From NCBI GenBank assembly GCA_963921195.1, contig OY992537.1:66084040-66148039 (forward strand): 64,000 bases of DNA. Reading direction: 5' to 3'. Numbering within the stretch: position 1 is the first letter of the stretch; every line of letters starts with the position of its first letter. Source of the DNA: Pegoplata infirma (lineage: Eukaryota > Arthropoda > Insecta > Diptera > Anthomyiidae). The translations under genes were made by a program, and so were the position numbers. This document shows positions 44,881-56,195 of the stretch, in pieces. The notes under the pieces were generated by a model. The model saw nothing but the letters and a program-made list of their open reading frames with translations, made no database searches and had not been told where the DNA came from.

Positions 44881-45374
44881 TTTTCTATAGATTACCTGTT
44901 AAAATATGTCGAGACATTTGTTTAGCAAGATAAAAATAGTTTACATCTGTATACTAAACGCAATGCATTTTAATATTGAAACGTGTTTCAAGCACAAAAG
45001 GGAGCTGCTTCTTATCTCCTCGAGCACCATTTTCTTCAAAAAAAAACTCCTTGATATATTTATGTACGTTCTTCCAGCTTGATTTCTTCCCTTGATCGAT
45101 TTTTATTTGTTATCTTACAAAATCGCTGGATTTAAAAAAAAAACGAAAAAAAAAAACATTTCAATGTCGCAATTTCCTTTTTTACATGATTATAACTTAC
45201 ATGTTTTCGCGTTATCCGTACATTTGTTGAGCTCTAACGAAAATATTTAAAAATGCACATTTATATTCTTCAGATTTTATAATTTATTTTTTTGTTAATT
45301 GTTTTTTTTTTATTTTGGTTTTCAATTTTATGACGTTAAAAAATTTTGTTATTTCCAATTTGCAGTTGCCATAA

Positions 45375-45650
45375 CCATGGTTGGAAGTTGTAGCAACTGT
45401 TTTAATTATCAGTTAAGGGAACCGACAACTTGAGGTTGTGGCAACCGGCAAATGCCGTTATTTACGGTTGCTACAACCGGGGTTTGCAGTTGTAGCAACT
45501 TTTTTTAAATTTTGTGGCAGCTGGCACAAAAATATTTAAAAAAAAGTTATAACAGCCTCAATTTACGGTTGCTGCAACCTCGTACGGTTGGGACAACCGC
45601 AAGCCGGTTACGACAACCGTATTGCGGTTGTGGCAACCTCATTCAAACCG
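45375..45650. repeat. CGGTTG-N3-CAACCG cluster, right
   Basis: 'ggttgtggcaaccggcaaat', 'acggttgctacaaccgg', 'acggttgctgcaacctc', 'tacggttgggacaaccgc' and 'attgcggttgtggcaacctc'. The inverted counterpart of the left cluster. 'ccggcaaatgccg' elements occur on both sides. Confidence 0.9.
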
Positions 45651-45820
45651 ATTTTTTATGTGAGTGTATTTACATTTTAAATCTCTTAAATCTGTAATCC
45701 TTTCATTAGCATTTTCAATTTTCCTTTTTCCCTGTCTTTTACTATTATTAAAATTATTTTCAGATCTTTCATCAAAATCATCCGGATTAGAAATTTTAGA
45801 TCCAAAATTTCCTAAACAAT

Positions 45821-46222
45821 TTATATCTGCAAGCTATTATTATTTTTAAAATTATCTTGACTGAAATTTTCCTTATTAATTTTATTTTCACATGTAGACT
45901 CAAAATTATTTAAATTTTTAACTAATATTTCTTCGGTTTGTATTTTCCTTTTTCTACAAAAACGATTTACTAAAATTGTTTTAACAACTTCCCACTCATA
46001 GGGACTACCATACATAACTAACATGTTATTTGCCTCAAAGACAATTCTATACCTTATTCTGATATCAAATATAGTTAAAAAACCTTTAGTAACATTTTTA
46101 CGTATCATCTCAATATTTCTAATAAACATCTCCAACTCTTCTGCATTACCTCCAAATTCGGGAACACCTTCCAAAAGCTTTAATGCATTGAGATCAGTTT
46201 CTACCAGCTTTTTTGTTGCCAT
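45821..46222 (-). CDS. Gag-like frame of the LTR element
   Basis: This 133-residue frame starts MATKKLVETDLNALKLLEGV, PEFGGNAEELEMFIRNIE and continues with ANNMLVMYGSPYEWEVVKTI and LVNRF. The 'LDALKLLPEF.G....L..F' opening and 'A...L......WE..K..L...F' block resemble capsid segments of insect gypsy-type Gag proteins. It is much shorter than usual (typically 400 or more residues) and lacks a visible zinc knuckle. After its stop near 45821 the -1 frame is open as far as the foldback insertion (residues such as SKISNPDDFDERSENN), so either a frameshift mutation or programmed shifting ended it. No classic slippery heptamer is in the right phase. It follows a long T-rich (plus-strand) leader of about 1.4 kb. 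Confidence 0.55.
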   Translation of the reverse strand: MATKKLVETDLNALKLLEGVPEFGGNAEELEMFIRNIEMIRKNVTKGFLTIFDIRIRYRIVFEANNMLVMYGSPYEWEVVKTILVNRFCRKRKIQTEEILVKNLNNFESTCENKINKENFSQDNFKNNNSLQI

Positions 46223-47626
46223 GTTGATTTGTATTATTTTAATAAGTTTCGATGACTGTTCTTAGTAATGATTTCTTCTTTGATGTTCTCTTCTAGTGAT
46301 GATTTCGATACTCTCTTTCTGTATCCAAAATGTGAAATGTTTTTGTTGTTATTTTGGATCAAGATTTGGCTTTATGTTGTTGTTTGGATAACTTTGTTGT
46401 TGTTGGTATTGTTTTATTTTTTCGATTGTTGTTTTTTTTTCTTATGCGATGATTGTTGTTGGAGTTTTATTTATGTGATTTTTTTTTTGTATCACTCTTT
46501 CTTTTGTTATTTAGAGAAATAGTTTATTTGGTATTTTATTTTCTTATTTGATGATTCAATTATTACACTCTTCTTTAATTTAAGTTAATTTAAGCAAAAT
46601 TTTGGAGTTCTCTTGTTTAAAATATTTTGAGTTTCTTTTGTGATATTATTTATATTTTTATTTATTTTTTGTTACTATGTGATTGATATTTTTAATTTAA
46701 CCTTGAAGGAGTTTTTATTATTGTAATTTTTGCTTAAGCTTTGATTTCTTTTCAGTTTTAGTTTTTCGTTAACTTCTTATTTATAATTTGACCTTGAAGG
46801 TGTTTTTGTTATTGTAATATTATTTTAATTGTTTTTTTTTTAGAATTTTTGTAACATTAGAAATTTTTGTATTCGATTTATTATCTATATGTTTAGGCAG
46901 TTTTCGTTAAAATTAAAAATGTTTATGATATTTTTAGTGTTTTTTTTATTTTTAATTTTTTTTTTTTTATAAACTTCTTTATTTTCAAAATACATATTTT
47001 TTTCTTAATTACTTTTTTAAACAATTGAATATTTAATTATTTTTTTGTAATTTCCATTAAACTTTTTATTGTTGTAATTTTTTTTTAATATTTATATAAA
47101 GCTTTCTGTTGATATTTCTTTCTTATTTTGTTTTTAATTTATAATTATGCATTTTTTTCACACTTTTACAATATTTTTGTTTTTTATAACTTTTTTTTTT
47201 AAACAACTCTATATATTTATTTAAAATATTTCTTTTATGTTTGATATATTTTTATATTTAATATTATTGTTTTTTTTATTTATTTTACGCACTTCATTGT
47301 TTCAATATTTAATTTTTAAGACAAATTATTTTTAATTTGTCAAACTTTTTCTTCTTTTTTCACAAAACTATTTTAAGTTGTTGTGTAAGAGTTAAAGTTT
47401 TTTTATATTTTTATTTTTTTTTGAAAACTTATTTATTGATATTTCACTCTTGTGAAAACCTTTTTTTTTTTTGTTTCAAATAAAAACTATTCCACAAATC
47501 TTTTTGATGAAATATATGTTTTCTTATAAAGTTTAATAGTTAAGTGAAAAATATTTCTCCATTTTTCACTTTTAGAAAATGCTATTAAATGCAATTCTTA
47601 ACTAAACTTTTTGTTGGTTCGCAAAA
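46223..47626 (-). other. Leader of the LTR element
   Basis: About 1.4 kb between the primer site and the Gag-like ATG, extremely T-rich on the plus strand with no conserved frame. The frame at 46268-46522 (plus) is Leu/Phe/Cys-rich noise. 'ttgaccttgaagg.gttttt' appears twice (about 46700 and 46790), a small internal duplication. Confidence 0.6.
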
Positions 47627-47640
47627 CCCGACCGCGCCAA
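47627..47640 (-). other. Primer-binding site, tRNA-Ser type
   Basis: On the minus strand 'tggcgcggtcggg' follows the 5' LTR end. It is close to the TGGCGCAGTCGG primer site that I recall from 17.6/297-type elements using tRNA-Ser. The first T overlaps the LTR end. Confidence 0.75.
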
Positions 47641-48010
47641 TTAATTAAAACAAGTCCGTGCGTAAATTTTAATATCAATATTTATTTATTTAACATTATA
47701 CTTGTTCAAATTCTAATTAGTAACTGACCTCGATTTGTCTTATTATTATTCTTTTATACGATTTAAAATTAACGGTTAAACATTTTTAAATATTGTAAGA
47801 AATAACGATAATTATAATGAGAGTATTATTAAATACGATTAAAAGAAAATAGATGATAATACAAAGTTAAAAGACAACAGATAAATGTAGTTAAATAATG
47901 AATTAAAGATAAAAGGTAAATTAAAGAATAAATATTAATATAGGAGTACAGAAGGGAAGAAAGGTGAAAGGGAGAAGTTATGAGGGGTATTCACATATTA
48001 TTATATAACT
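47639..48010 (-). repeat. 5' LTR (element sense)
   Basis: The 372-bp partner of 39808-40179. It would contain the promoter for the element's own minus-strand transcript. Outside it lies the duplication 'agag' (48011-48014). Confidence 0.93.
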
Positions 48011-48269
48011 AGAGGATTAGAAAATGTATTTTTTTTCGGTTCGCATCCCCTTTTGTTTGCGTGGATTAAAAAAAATTGTTTAAATAATGATAAACTTGTA
48101 TTTCTTTAGTGAAAAAAGCATAAGAAAATTTTAAATTTTAATTTTGAGAGGAAATAAGCCCCCCCCCCCCCCAAAAAATAAAAACAAAAGAAAAGAAAAC
48201 ACCACTGCATTTTTTTTATTTTTGTGCATGTTGGAGGGTTAAAAAAGTTTCAGCACCGCCGAATTTAAC

Positions 48270-49573
48270 AATCTTGCATGTTTGTATTAATACTTTTAAA
48301 GATATGTGCACTTTTTTGACAATATTAACAGTTTTTTATATTTTTTTATTTACTCGAAAACCAAAAGTTGACGAAAATATGACTTTAAGCAATACTCCTA
48401 ATACAAATTTTGATTAAAGGTTTTCATCTCAAGACCATAAATTCATGAATTTTTTAATTATAAAGGCATCCATAACACTCCAAGTAGTGGATAAAAAACA
48501 TCTATGAGATATGGACCATAATTTTGAAAATCGCGAAAAAAAAGTTTTAAAGGTTAAGAAACGTTGTTTTCTGAAAAAGTTGTAATTTTTGTCACACTGT
48601 GTTCTTTCTTTTCATAGATTAGTTATTCACAAAGTTATCCCGGTTATTCTAAATCGATTTTTCTTTAAAGCATTTCTCAGGAAATGTTAAATTTTAAAAA
48701 TTTGTGTTTTGTATTTCTTTAATTTAACACCCACTTTTTGTATTTTACTTTTGTATACAAAAAAGCCTACTTAATCACTTCAAAATACAGAAAAGTAATG
48801 AAATATCTAAATAGGTTTTATAATACTTTTATATAACATTTTTTTTTTCATTACTTCATATAGATTTATATACATTTTTTCTTGAAAATTATATAAAACA
48901 GAATCTTTTCTATACCATGTAATCGTATCTCCTACAACAACAAAATCATATACTTTCTTAAAAAAGGAAGCATTTTCTATCCAAGCATTTAAAATAAAAG
49001 CATCATTAAAGAAACTCTCTAAAAGTCCTTCATGAAAACAAGAATAACAAAAACGACACAAAATACAACATCAAGACTTGACTATGCGTGACCTAGGAAT
49101 ATGCAATAAATTTAAACCATACACAGACAAAAACCCAGATACATTTACACTTATAAAGTTCCTTTTAAACACATAGAATGATGAAGAAGCAGTGTTTCCT
49201 AGCCGGCCTTACACAATATTCTATAAAATATATGCTCTATGATAGTAGAAAGTTTTTTTATATGAAAATATATACAAGTAAGTAGTAAAAGACACACCCT
49301 CTCTTGCTACATTTTATATTGTCCTATTTAGCCTTGAAAAAAATATATTCTAAAATAAGAATTTTGTTACATTCACGCTATTATCGGGTATGTATGTGGG
49401 GCATTCTATGCCAAATCGGAGACTTTTACAATTTTTATTTAGATTTTCTCAATTTTGTGTCAAAACTGACCCTTTCAAAAGACATAGCGTTTTCAAAAAT
49501 TAGATGCTGTTTCCATTACTCAATTTCTCTTTTACTCATAACATCTTTAAAAATGGTTCAAATTACATCTTTT
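48270..49573. other. AT-rich stretch, no supported gene
   Basis: The 84-residue minus-strand frame 48807-49061 contains VYDFVVVGDT, superficially like a flavoprotein start, but lacks GxGxxG. The frame 49304-49609 runs into the next DINE. A reversed fragment 'ggggcattctatgccaaatc' at about 49398 belongs to the module seen at 32680. Confidence 0.45.
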
Positions 49574-49854
49574 TATACCCTCAACTCTAGTGATAGAGGG
49601 TATCTCTAAGTTTGTCATTCCGTTTGTAACACGTCGAAATATTGGTCTAGGACACCAAAAAGTGTATATTTTCATGATCCTCGATCGATTCTAAGATGAT
49701 CTAGAGATGTCTGTCCGTCCGTCTGGTTGTCTGTCTGTATGTTGAAAACACGCTAACTTTTGAAAGACTTAACCGGAGCTCCTAAAGTTTTGCATATATA
49801 TTGGGCATTTATCTGGTTAGGTTGGTATTGCAATCCAGCGAAATCGGTCTAGTG

Positions 49855-50852
49855 CACTGTGGCCGAAATCCCTGATCTAGCGGCGCTTAAGTCAAAAATA
49901 AAAAATTAAGATCGATAAATGTTTTTGCACTGCATCTTTTACCTATACTTTACAGAAAAGATTTACGTTTTTACTTTTGTTTTGCTTTCAATATTCGCAC
50001 AGCTGTAAGCTGTCAAATATACATTTTCTGCAGCAAGTGTATTAAAGGAATTTGGGACCTAATTACTCAGTGAGTTTTTCTTGACACCTTTAAGTCAATT
50101 GTTTATACATTTTGAGCCAAAAAGTTTTAATTGAAAGTAAAAGGTATGTTTTAACTAAAATATAAGTGTTTATGGCCTGTGTGTATCTAGTTTATTATTA
50201 GTGCAATATACAAGTTGACATTTGTAATATAAACTATAGTTTCATGGACTGCAACTTTTGAAATTAGATCGTATTCGGTCCAATTCCTGTTTTGTTTATT
50301 ATTTTGGGTTATTTTTGTTGTGACGTTTCAGTATGGCGTGCTTGTTCGCGCAAGTTGTTCGGTTTTTAAGGGTCCATCTGCCTGTCCTAATAAACAGTAT
50401 AAACGCGATACAGACCACAATTTTTAATCGATTTGCCTAAAATTTTAAATTTAAGATTTTTTATCGAAAGAACAAAACCTATTAAATTTTTGACAAAATC
50501 GGTCCATGTTATCCCATAGCCCCCATGATAATTTCCCCTTCCAGTTTTACTAAAAAGCCCTAACAGTGGTATTTTAACAAATATCCTCTTAAAATTCGAC
50601 TTGTAAATTTTTTTTGTAGCCATTAATAATCACTCTAAATTTTAACGGAATCGGAACATTTTAACTGCTAGTCCTCATACAGACCACCCTCCCGATATTC
50701 ACATAAATTTCCCAAAATACATAAAAATACTGAAATAAATATGGTTAAAAATTCAATTCTTTATAAGTTTTATAATCACAAATAAGCATTGGGCTTTATT
50801 ATTTTACATTTCCGAATTAAGCGCCGCTAGATTCGATGTTTCGGCCACTGTG
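49855..50852. mobile_element. 998-bp Transib-like element (CACTGTGG ends)
   Basis: Ends 'cactgtggccgaaatc' and inverted 'tttcggccactgtg', with a second inverted block 'ctagcggcgcttaa' and 'ttaagcgccgctag'. Flanks are 'tagtg' (49850-49854) and 'cagtg' (50853-50857), a 5-bp duplication with one change. CACWRTG ends plus 5-bp duplications are the signature of the Transib superfamily, relatives of RAG1. The minus-strand frame 50387-50623 shows no transposase motif, so the element is non-autonomous. Confidence 0.65.
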
Positions 50853-51256
50853 CAGTGGTTCAAAAGTTATGAAGACTGAATTTCGGAAAGGTTTTTCGTG
50901 AATTTACGAGAAAAAAAACACGCTAACTTTCAAATGCCAATTCTAAGGAAGCTGAAGCCCGGCATATATATTTGCCGCTTCCTTGGCCTGGTTTGTTTCG
51001 AATTTCAGCCAAATCGGTCTAATGGTTTAAAACTTATTAGCCAAACCGTGAATTTCAGATTAGCTTCACCTTAAATTCAAGTGTTGAAAACCCGTTAAAC
51101 ATGTTTTAAAAACATTGGTAAGTCACAAAAATATTTTACAATATATTTTTGTTGCTCAAAAATATTTTTTCACTAAAAAAAAATACACTCGAAAAAAATT
51201 TTACACTCAAAAAAAAAAAAAATTAGTAAATTATTTTTTTTTTTTTTTTCAAAAAT

Positions 51257-52020
51257 TAGTGCCGAATCTTTGATACCCTCCAACATGCAAAAAAATAAAA
51301 AAAAATCAGGGGCGTTTATTTTTTTTTTGTGGGGGGAGTCGGCAGTGGTATTGGTGGGGGGCAAATTTCCTCACAAGTATTTGTTCAAAAATGTATTCTT
51401 ATGCTTTTTGCACTAAAGAAATAAAAGTTTATCATAATTAAAAAGATTTTTTTTAATTCTACGACTATAAAAGGGGGGGGGGGGGGGGGAGGTTCGGACC
51501 GAAAAAAATTACATTTTCTAATTCTCAGGGTCCAAATGCAGGACTGTGAACTTCTTGTAGCATAAAAATGTTGCATTTGTTAAACAAAAACACAAAAAAT
51601 TATATTTTTTTTAGAGGTAGGTTTAGTTCTTTAGGGGGGAACTTTTTTCCCCCTGACCCGATTTGCTCATTTACGAACTTAACCTGCCTAGGAACATAAG
51701 ACATATTCGTGCCAAATGTCGGGAGTCTAACTCTTTTATTTTGGACTGTTTCGTGTTAACTACAGACGGACAGAGGGACGGACAGACGGACGGACGGACG
51801 GAAAGACGGACGGACGGAAGACTTACGGACAGACAGACAGACAGACGGACGAACAGACGGACGGACAGACGGACGGACGGATGGACATCGCTATAATGTC
51901 TTAGAATCGATCACTGATCATAAATATATATACTTTATGGGGTCCTAGACCGATATTTTGATATGTTACACACGGAATGACAAAGTGAGCATACCCCCAT
52001 ACTCTAGTTGGAGGGTATTA
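51257..52020 (-). mobile_element. Second-subfamily DINE nested in a DINE
   Basis: The minus strand starts 'ataccctccaactagagtat', has the core 'ccccataaagtatatat', a long mixed GTCY block (about 51763-51888 on plus as gacggaca units) and ends 'ggagggtatcaaagattcgg'. It contains a G-run at 51472-51489. The insertion lies between flanking A/T runs of the host DINE, without an obvious duplication, as expected for Helitron-type insertion. Confidence 0.7.
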
Positions 52021-52159
52021 AAAAGTTTTTTTACACAAAATTAAATATTTTTAATCAAAAATTTTATTTTTTTTTACGTTAGAAAATTTACTATCACTTA
52101 AAAATGGCATTGTGGAGGGTATTCATTGAAGTCGAATTTAACTTTTTTACTTGTTTTTT

Positions 52160-53561
52160 TTTAATTTTTGTTTTTTATATACTTCAAAAAAACTCTTGAA
52201 AGCAATTTTTATCTTTTAAAATTTTAAACTCATTTTAAAAATGTATGTACTCTTTGATTTGTTTTTTTAACTTTTTGTGGAAAAATAGCAAAGTGTCCGA
52301 TTTGGCATGTAATGCCCTATACACATTGATCATTAGGTATCCAGTTTTATAGGTTTAGTGTGTACGTTGATACTTTGCCTGTTTAAATATTTAAAATATT
52401 TTTAAAGCCATTTTCATGCGTTTGTGTGAGTAACTTTTCATTCGTTTTCCTTAGGGACTAACAAACACACACACACACACACACCCTCAAAAGAAGTATT
52501 ATTTTGTATACATATTTGTATAGTGGCTCTCATATCGTACGTAATGTTGTTACTGTTGGTTGTTATGTTTAATGTGTATTTAAATGGCTTGTTGTTCACA
52601 AATGAACATAAAAACATTTTTGATTTACTTTTGTGTTAAGCTTTTGTATTTAAGATTGTATTGTGTGTATATGACTGTGTGTGTGTGTATTTAAATCTTA
52701 TTTCCTTTTCAATATTGTGTTGCTTTGTGTTTGTATATTTATAGAATTTACTTGCTGACATTTATTGCTGTTTATTTTATATATTTTTGACTCACATTCA
52801 CACACGCACATACAAATTCATTTTTCATATAAAACAATTAAAACATTTATGTTGAAATTCTCTCAAATTTTTAATTTATGGCATTTTAATGAAAATTTTA
52901 TAGACATTTTTCATACAAGTTTGATTTTTATAGTATAACATGACGTATGATTAATATTCATTATTATTAAATTCTTAATAGAAGATAAAGTGGTGTGTTT
53001 ATGGACGATTTAAGTATTTTAATGTAAACAAATTTAATGAAAATTTTACACATTTTTAGATCGTACATACAAAAAATTAACTAAAAAATTGAAAAATTAA
53101 CCAAATTCACTAAATTATTTTTGTTCATTGAAGCTATGAAAATGTTCATACAATCTATGAATAATTCGTTAGAATTGAGGCAATGATTTTTTACATAGAA
53201 TGAATGAATATTTTCATGTTCATATTTTTAATGAAAAAGTTTCATAAGACGAACAATTCATAAAATTTATGATTATTTTAAAAAATGCAATTAAATTTTT
53301 CATAAATTTTATGTAAAAATCACAGCCATTGTGAAAAAAATCATTGATCTAATGAAAAAATTCATTGGCTCATTAAGAAAAATAATTCTTTATGTGTAAA
53401 CAAAAATTGTTCTTCCGTTTTAGTTCATAATTTTTTTAAAAATAAGAAAAACAAAATTATGTAATTTTTTACCAATTTAAACAAGAAAGACTTATTACAC
53501 TTTTTTTCTTGTAGGTTGTTTGAAAATATCGAATATGTCTTTCGAAAAATATTATGCATAT
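52160..53561. other. AT-rich stretch with a CA microsatellite
   Basis: (CA)n at about 52460-52484. 'gtccgatttggcatgtaatg' at about 52290 belongs to the 32680 module. From 53090 to 53400 'ttcat' and 'atgaa' words are frequent without clear periodicity. No credible frame. Confidence 0.5.
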
Positions 53562-54104
53562 TATACCCTCCACTCTAGTGATATTGGGTATATATAAGTT
53601 TGTTGTTCCGTTTGTGACACCTCGAAATATTGGTCTAGGACCCCACAAAGTATATATATTCATGATCCTCGATCGATTTTAAGACGATCTAGCGATTTTA
53701 AAACACGCTAACTTTTGAAAGACTTTACGGAGGCTCCTTAAGTTTGCCATATATGTTGGACGTTTATCTGGTCAGATTGGTATTGCAATCCAGCGAAATC
53801 GGTTAAGTGGTTCAAAAGTTATGAGCAAAAAACTGAATTTCGGCAAGGGTTTTTTGTGAATTTATGAGATAAAAAATACGCTAACTTTCGAAAGGAAATC
53901 TAAGGATGCTGTCACTTAGTATATATATTTGTCGTTCCCATGGCCTGGTTCGTATTGAATTTCTACCATATCGGTCTGGTGGTTCAAAAGTTATTAGCAA
54001 AACCGTGAATTTAAGATTTGTTTGACCTTAAATTCACGTGTTGAAAACCCGTTAAACATGTTTTAAAACATTGGTATGTCTCAAAAATATTTTACAACGT
54101 ATTT

Positions 54105-54293
54105 TTGTCACTCAAAAATATTTTTACACTAAAAAAAACATTTTCACCCAAAAAAAATTTTACACTCAAAAAAATTTTACATGCAAAAAAAATTTTACCC
54201 TCAAAAAAAATTTGTAAATTATTTAATTTTTTTTTTTTTCAAAAATCATTAAAAAAAAAATTTTTATACAAAATAAAATATTTCGAATCATAA
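54105..54293 (+). other. Repetitive frame inside the DINE, not a gene
   Basis: Reads ILTLKKIFTLKK-like Lys/Thr/Leu repeats because the DINE body here is a degenerate 'ttttacactcaaaaaaa' tandem. Listed only to prevent miscalling. Confidence 0.7.
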
Positions 54294-56195
54294 ATGTTAT
54301 TTTTTCAAGCTAGAAAATTTACTATCACATTAAAAAGGCATTATGGACACGGTGAGCCTCAGCGATGTTTAGGTTGAACTTTAGTGTCGACGAAAAGTGT
54401 AAACGCAGTTTGATTTCAACATGACTAAATATCACAAAACTGTTAACAGCGATATCGTAGCTGCTCGCATTCGCGAGACAACGCGAAATTAGTGTTTTTG
54501 TATTTTCTAAAATTTTGACAATGAAGTTTTAACATATCTTCAAAACTGAGTATGCAGTTTTAATTGTATCTATTTACAGGTCACAAAACAGTTAACATCG
54601 AAATCATATCTTCTCAATTTCGCGAAATATTGCAAAAAAAAAAAATAATAACAAATTGGAAAAATCTTATTTTTCGCGTAAATTAGCAGTCAAGATATTG
54701 ATTTAAGCAGTTTTACCACCTATAACCACATAAAATTTAAACTACATACGATATATTTGTCGTTTCTTGATTTTTTTCCTTTATTTTAGACACTAAAGAA
54801 AAAATAAATTAATTAATATAAAAGCTTCAACAGTAATTTTGCAATTTCTCGGGAAATTGATCATCTATAATTTTTATGCTTGCAGTTTTGTCAACTTTAA
54901 TAGCCTCGAATTCAAACTGCATACCACATTTTTGTCGTTAATTGAGGTTAATGTTTTTACAGACCAAAAATAACACAAAATAATGAATAAATAGTAGTTT
55001 AGCGAGTTTTTTAGCGATATCTCGAAGAATTGACCAGCTAGAATTTAAATGTTAACAACCGTATCACCTTTAATCAATAGCAAATCAAACTGCAATTCGT
55101 GTTTTTCAACAATGTTAAAGAAACATCTTTTTTTAATCAAAAAAAAAATACATCTAAAAAGCTGTTTTTCGCTATTTCTCGCGTAAGTGAACTGCCCACA
55201 AACAAAGTAATTTGTCAACAGCTGTGTGACCTTTGATCAAGCACAAGTAAAACTGCATACTATGTTTTTAAGAAATTTTAAAGAAACCTATCTAAAGATA
55301 AAAAACGAAAACAAAAACAGCAACATATTAATTTCGCGATTTCTCGCGAACTAAAGAAGAAACGGATTTTGATGTTCACTATTTTGTGACCTTTAAATAA
55401 GTACAATTAAAACTGTATACTCAGTTTTTGAAAATATATAAAAAAACTTCAATGTAAAAATTTTAAAAAATACAAAAACACTTATTTCGCTTTATTTCGC
55501 GATTGCGAGCAGCTACGATTTCGCTGTTAACAGTTTTGTGACTTTTTATCTTGTAGAAATCGAACTGCGCTTTTGCTCTTCGTCGCACATTGGGTTCAAA
55601 TGATGCCAAAGTGGCGATTAATTGAAATTTATAAATGAAGTTTTTGTTATAAAATTTGGTATGTGGTAAAAGTAGATAAAATTCTGCAACACTAGTTATC
55701 AAAATCAATCAACTAAGTTGTTTACTTTTTTTTCGGTGAGCTGTCAAAGTTAACAAATTATTGCAGTTTTTGAAAAAAGTAAAAAAATTGAAATTTTTTA
55801 CAATTTAAGCGATTATTAGTGGTATTAAGTCTTTTAAAAGAAAATCTTTTATAATGGAACCTTAAACACTAGCGATTAGGCTAAATTTTTAAATTTTTTT
55901 TGTTTATAAAAATTGTGTCCCAATGTTTTTAATAATTTTTTTAAAAATGGTCCAAAATTGGGATATTTTCCATATTTAATGGGCCACACATATTAAGTTA
56001 GTAATAGTTGGATTTAGTTTTGTGGATTTCAAAAAAGTATAGGATATCAGCTTTTATTTAAAAGAAAAAAAAGTACGGACAATGCCCGGCCCTTTTTTTT
56101 TATTCCCGTTTTTGTGTAAAAAGTCTGGGTATCGTTTATTAAACAAGGCCATTATATGTGTGTTTATACCCTTCAACTACGGTATGGGCTTACAC

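Larger units (their letters stand above)
41239..45667. mobile_element. 4.4-kb foldback element carrying a satellite array
   Basis: The ends 'acactcaca' and 'tgtgagtgt' are inverted. Inside each is a 200-300-bp zone of 'cggttgtngcaaccg' words (41256-41440 and 45375-45650), themselves palindromic. The centre is the 35-bp array, flanked by 'acgttttttaaattttt'- and 'tttaaaaatgcacat'-like AT spacers. Flanks 'ttttgcat' and 'atttacat' match at 6 of 8 positions, so the duplication is uncertain. It sits inside the LTR element's internal region. There is no coding frame; 45512-45697 is arm sequence in translation. Architecture recalls Drosophila FB/Galileo-type foldbacks, in which long TIRs contain tandem repeats. 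Confidence 0.8.
39808..48010 (-). mobile_element. 8.2-kb gypsy-type LTR retrotransposon, non-autonomous
   Basis: Two 372-bp LTRs flank the element, with the 4-bp duplication 'agag' outside (39804-39807 and 48011-48014). In its own (minus) sense the LTR starts AGTTATATAATA and ends TTTTAATTAATT, like insect gypsy/17.6-type elements. A tRNA-Ser-type primer site follows the 5' LTR and a purine tract precedes the 3' LTR. Minus the nested foldback (41239-45667), only about 3 kb of internal sequence remains: a T-rich leader (on the plus strand) of about 1.4 kb, a short Gag-like frame and a Lys-rich frame. Protease, RT and integrase motifs are absent, so it must have depended on other elements. No difference between the LTRs was noticed by eye, which implies recent insertion. 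Confidence 0.92.
39730..48265 (+). repeat. Second-subfamily DINE fragment split by the LTR element
   Basis: Flank 39745-39807 ('caacatttttatgctacaag', 'ccgcatttggacccagag') and flank 48015-48265 ('attagaaaatgtattttttt', 'cggttcgcatccccttt', 'gtgcatgttggagggttaa') join into the reverse of 51256-51600. That uninterrupted copy confirms the LTR retrotransposon insertion point. Only the 3' half of the repeat is present. Confidence 0.75.
49574..52157 (+). mobile_element. DINE-1/Helentron-like element with two insertions
   Basis: Begins 'tataccctcaactctagtga', core variant 'ggacaccaaaaagtgtatat', GTCY at about 49707-49738, and ends 'tttaacttttttacttgttt'. It is split by a Transib-like element (49855-50852) and by a reversed second-subfamily DINE (about 51257-52020). 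Removing both leaves an element collinear with 12646-13464. Confidence 0.8.

Noticed and set aside
48807..49061. Minus-strand frame containing VYDFVVVGDT, reminiscent of a GMC oxidoreductase start
   Set aside because: Lacks the GxGxxG that must follow, no other family blocks nearby, and composition matches surrounding AT-rich noise.
51663..51896. Frame rich in DGQTDGRTDR repeats
   Set aside because: It is the (GTCY)n microsatellite of a DINE read on the opposite strand.
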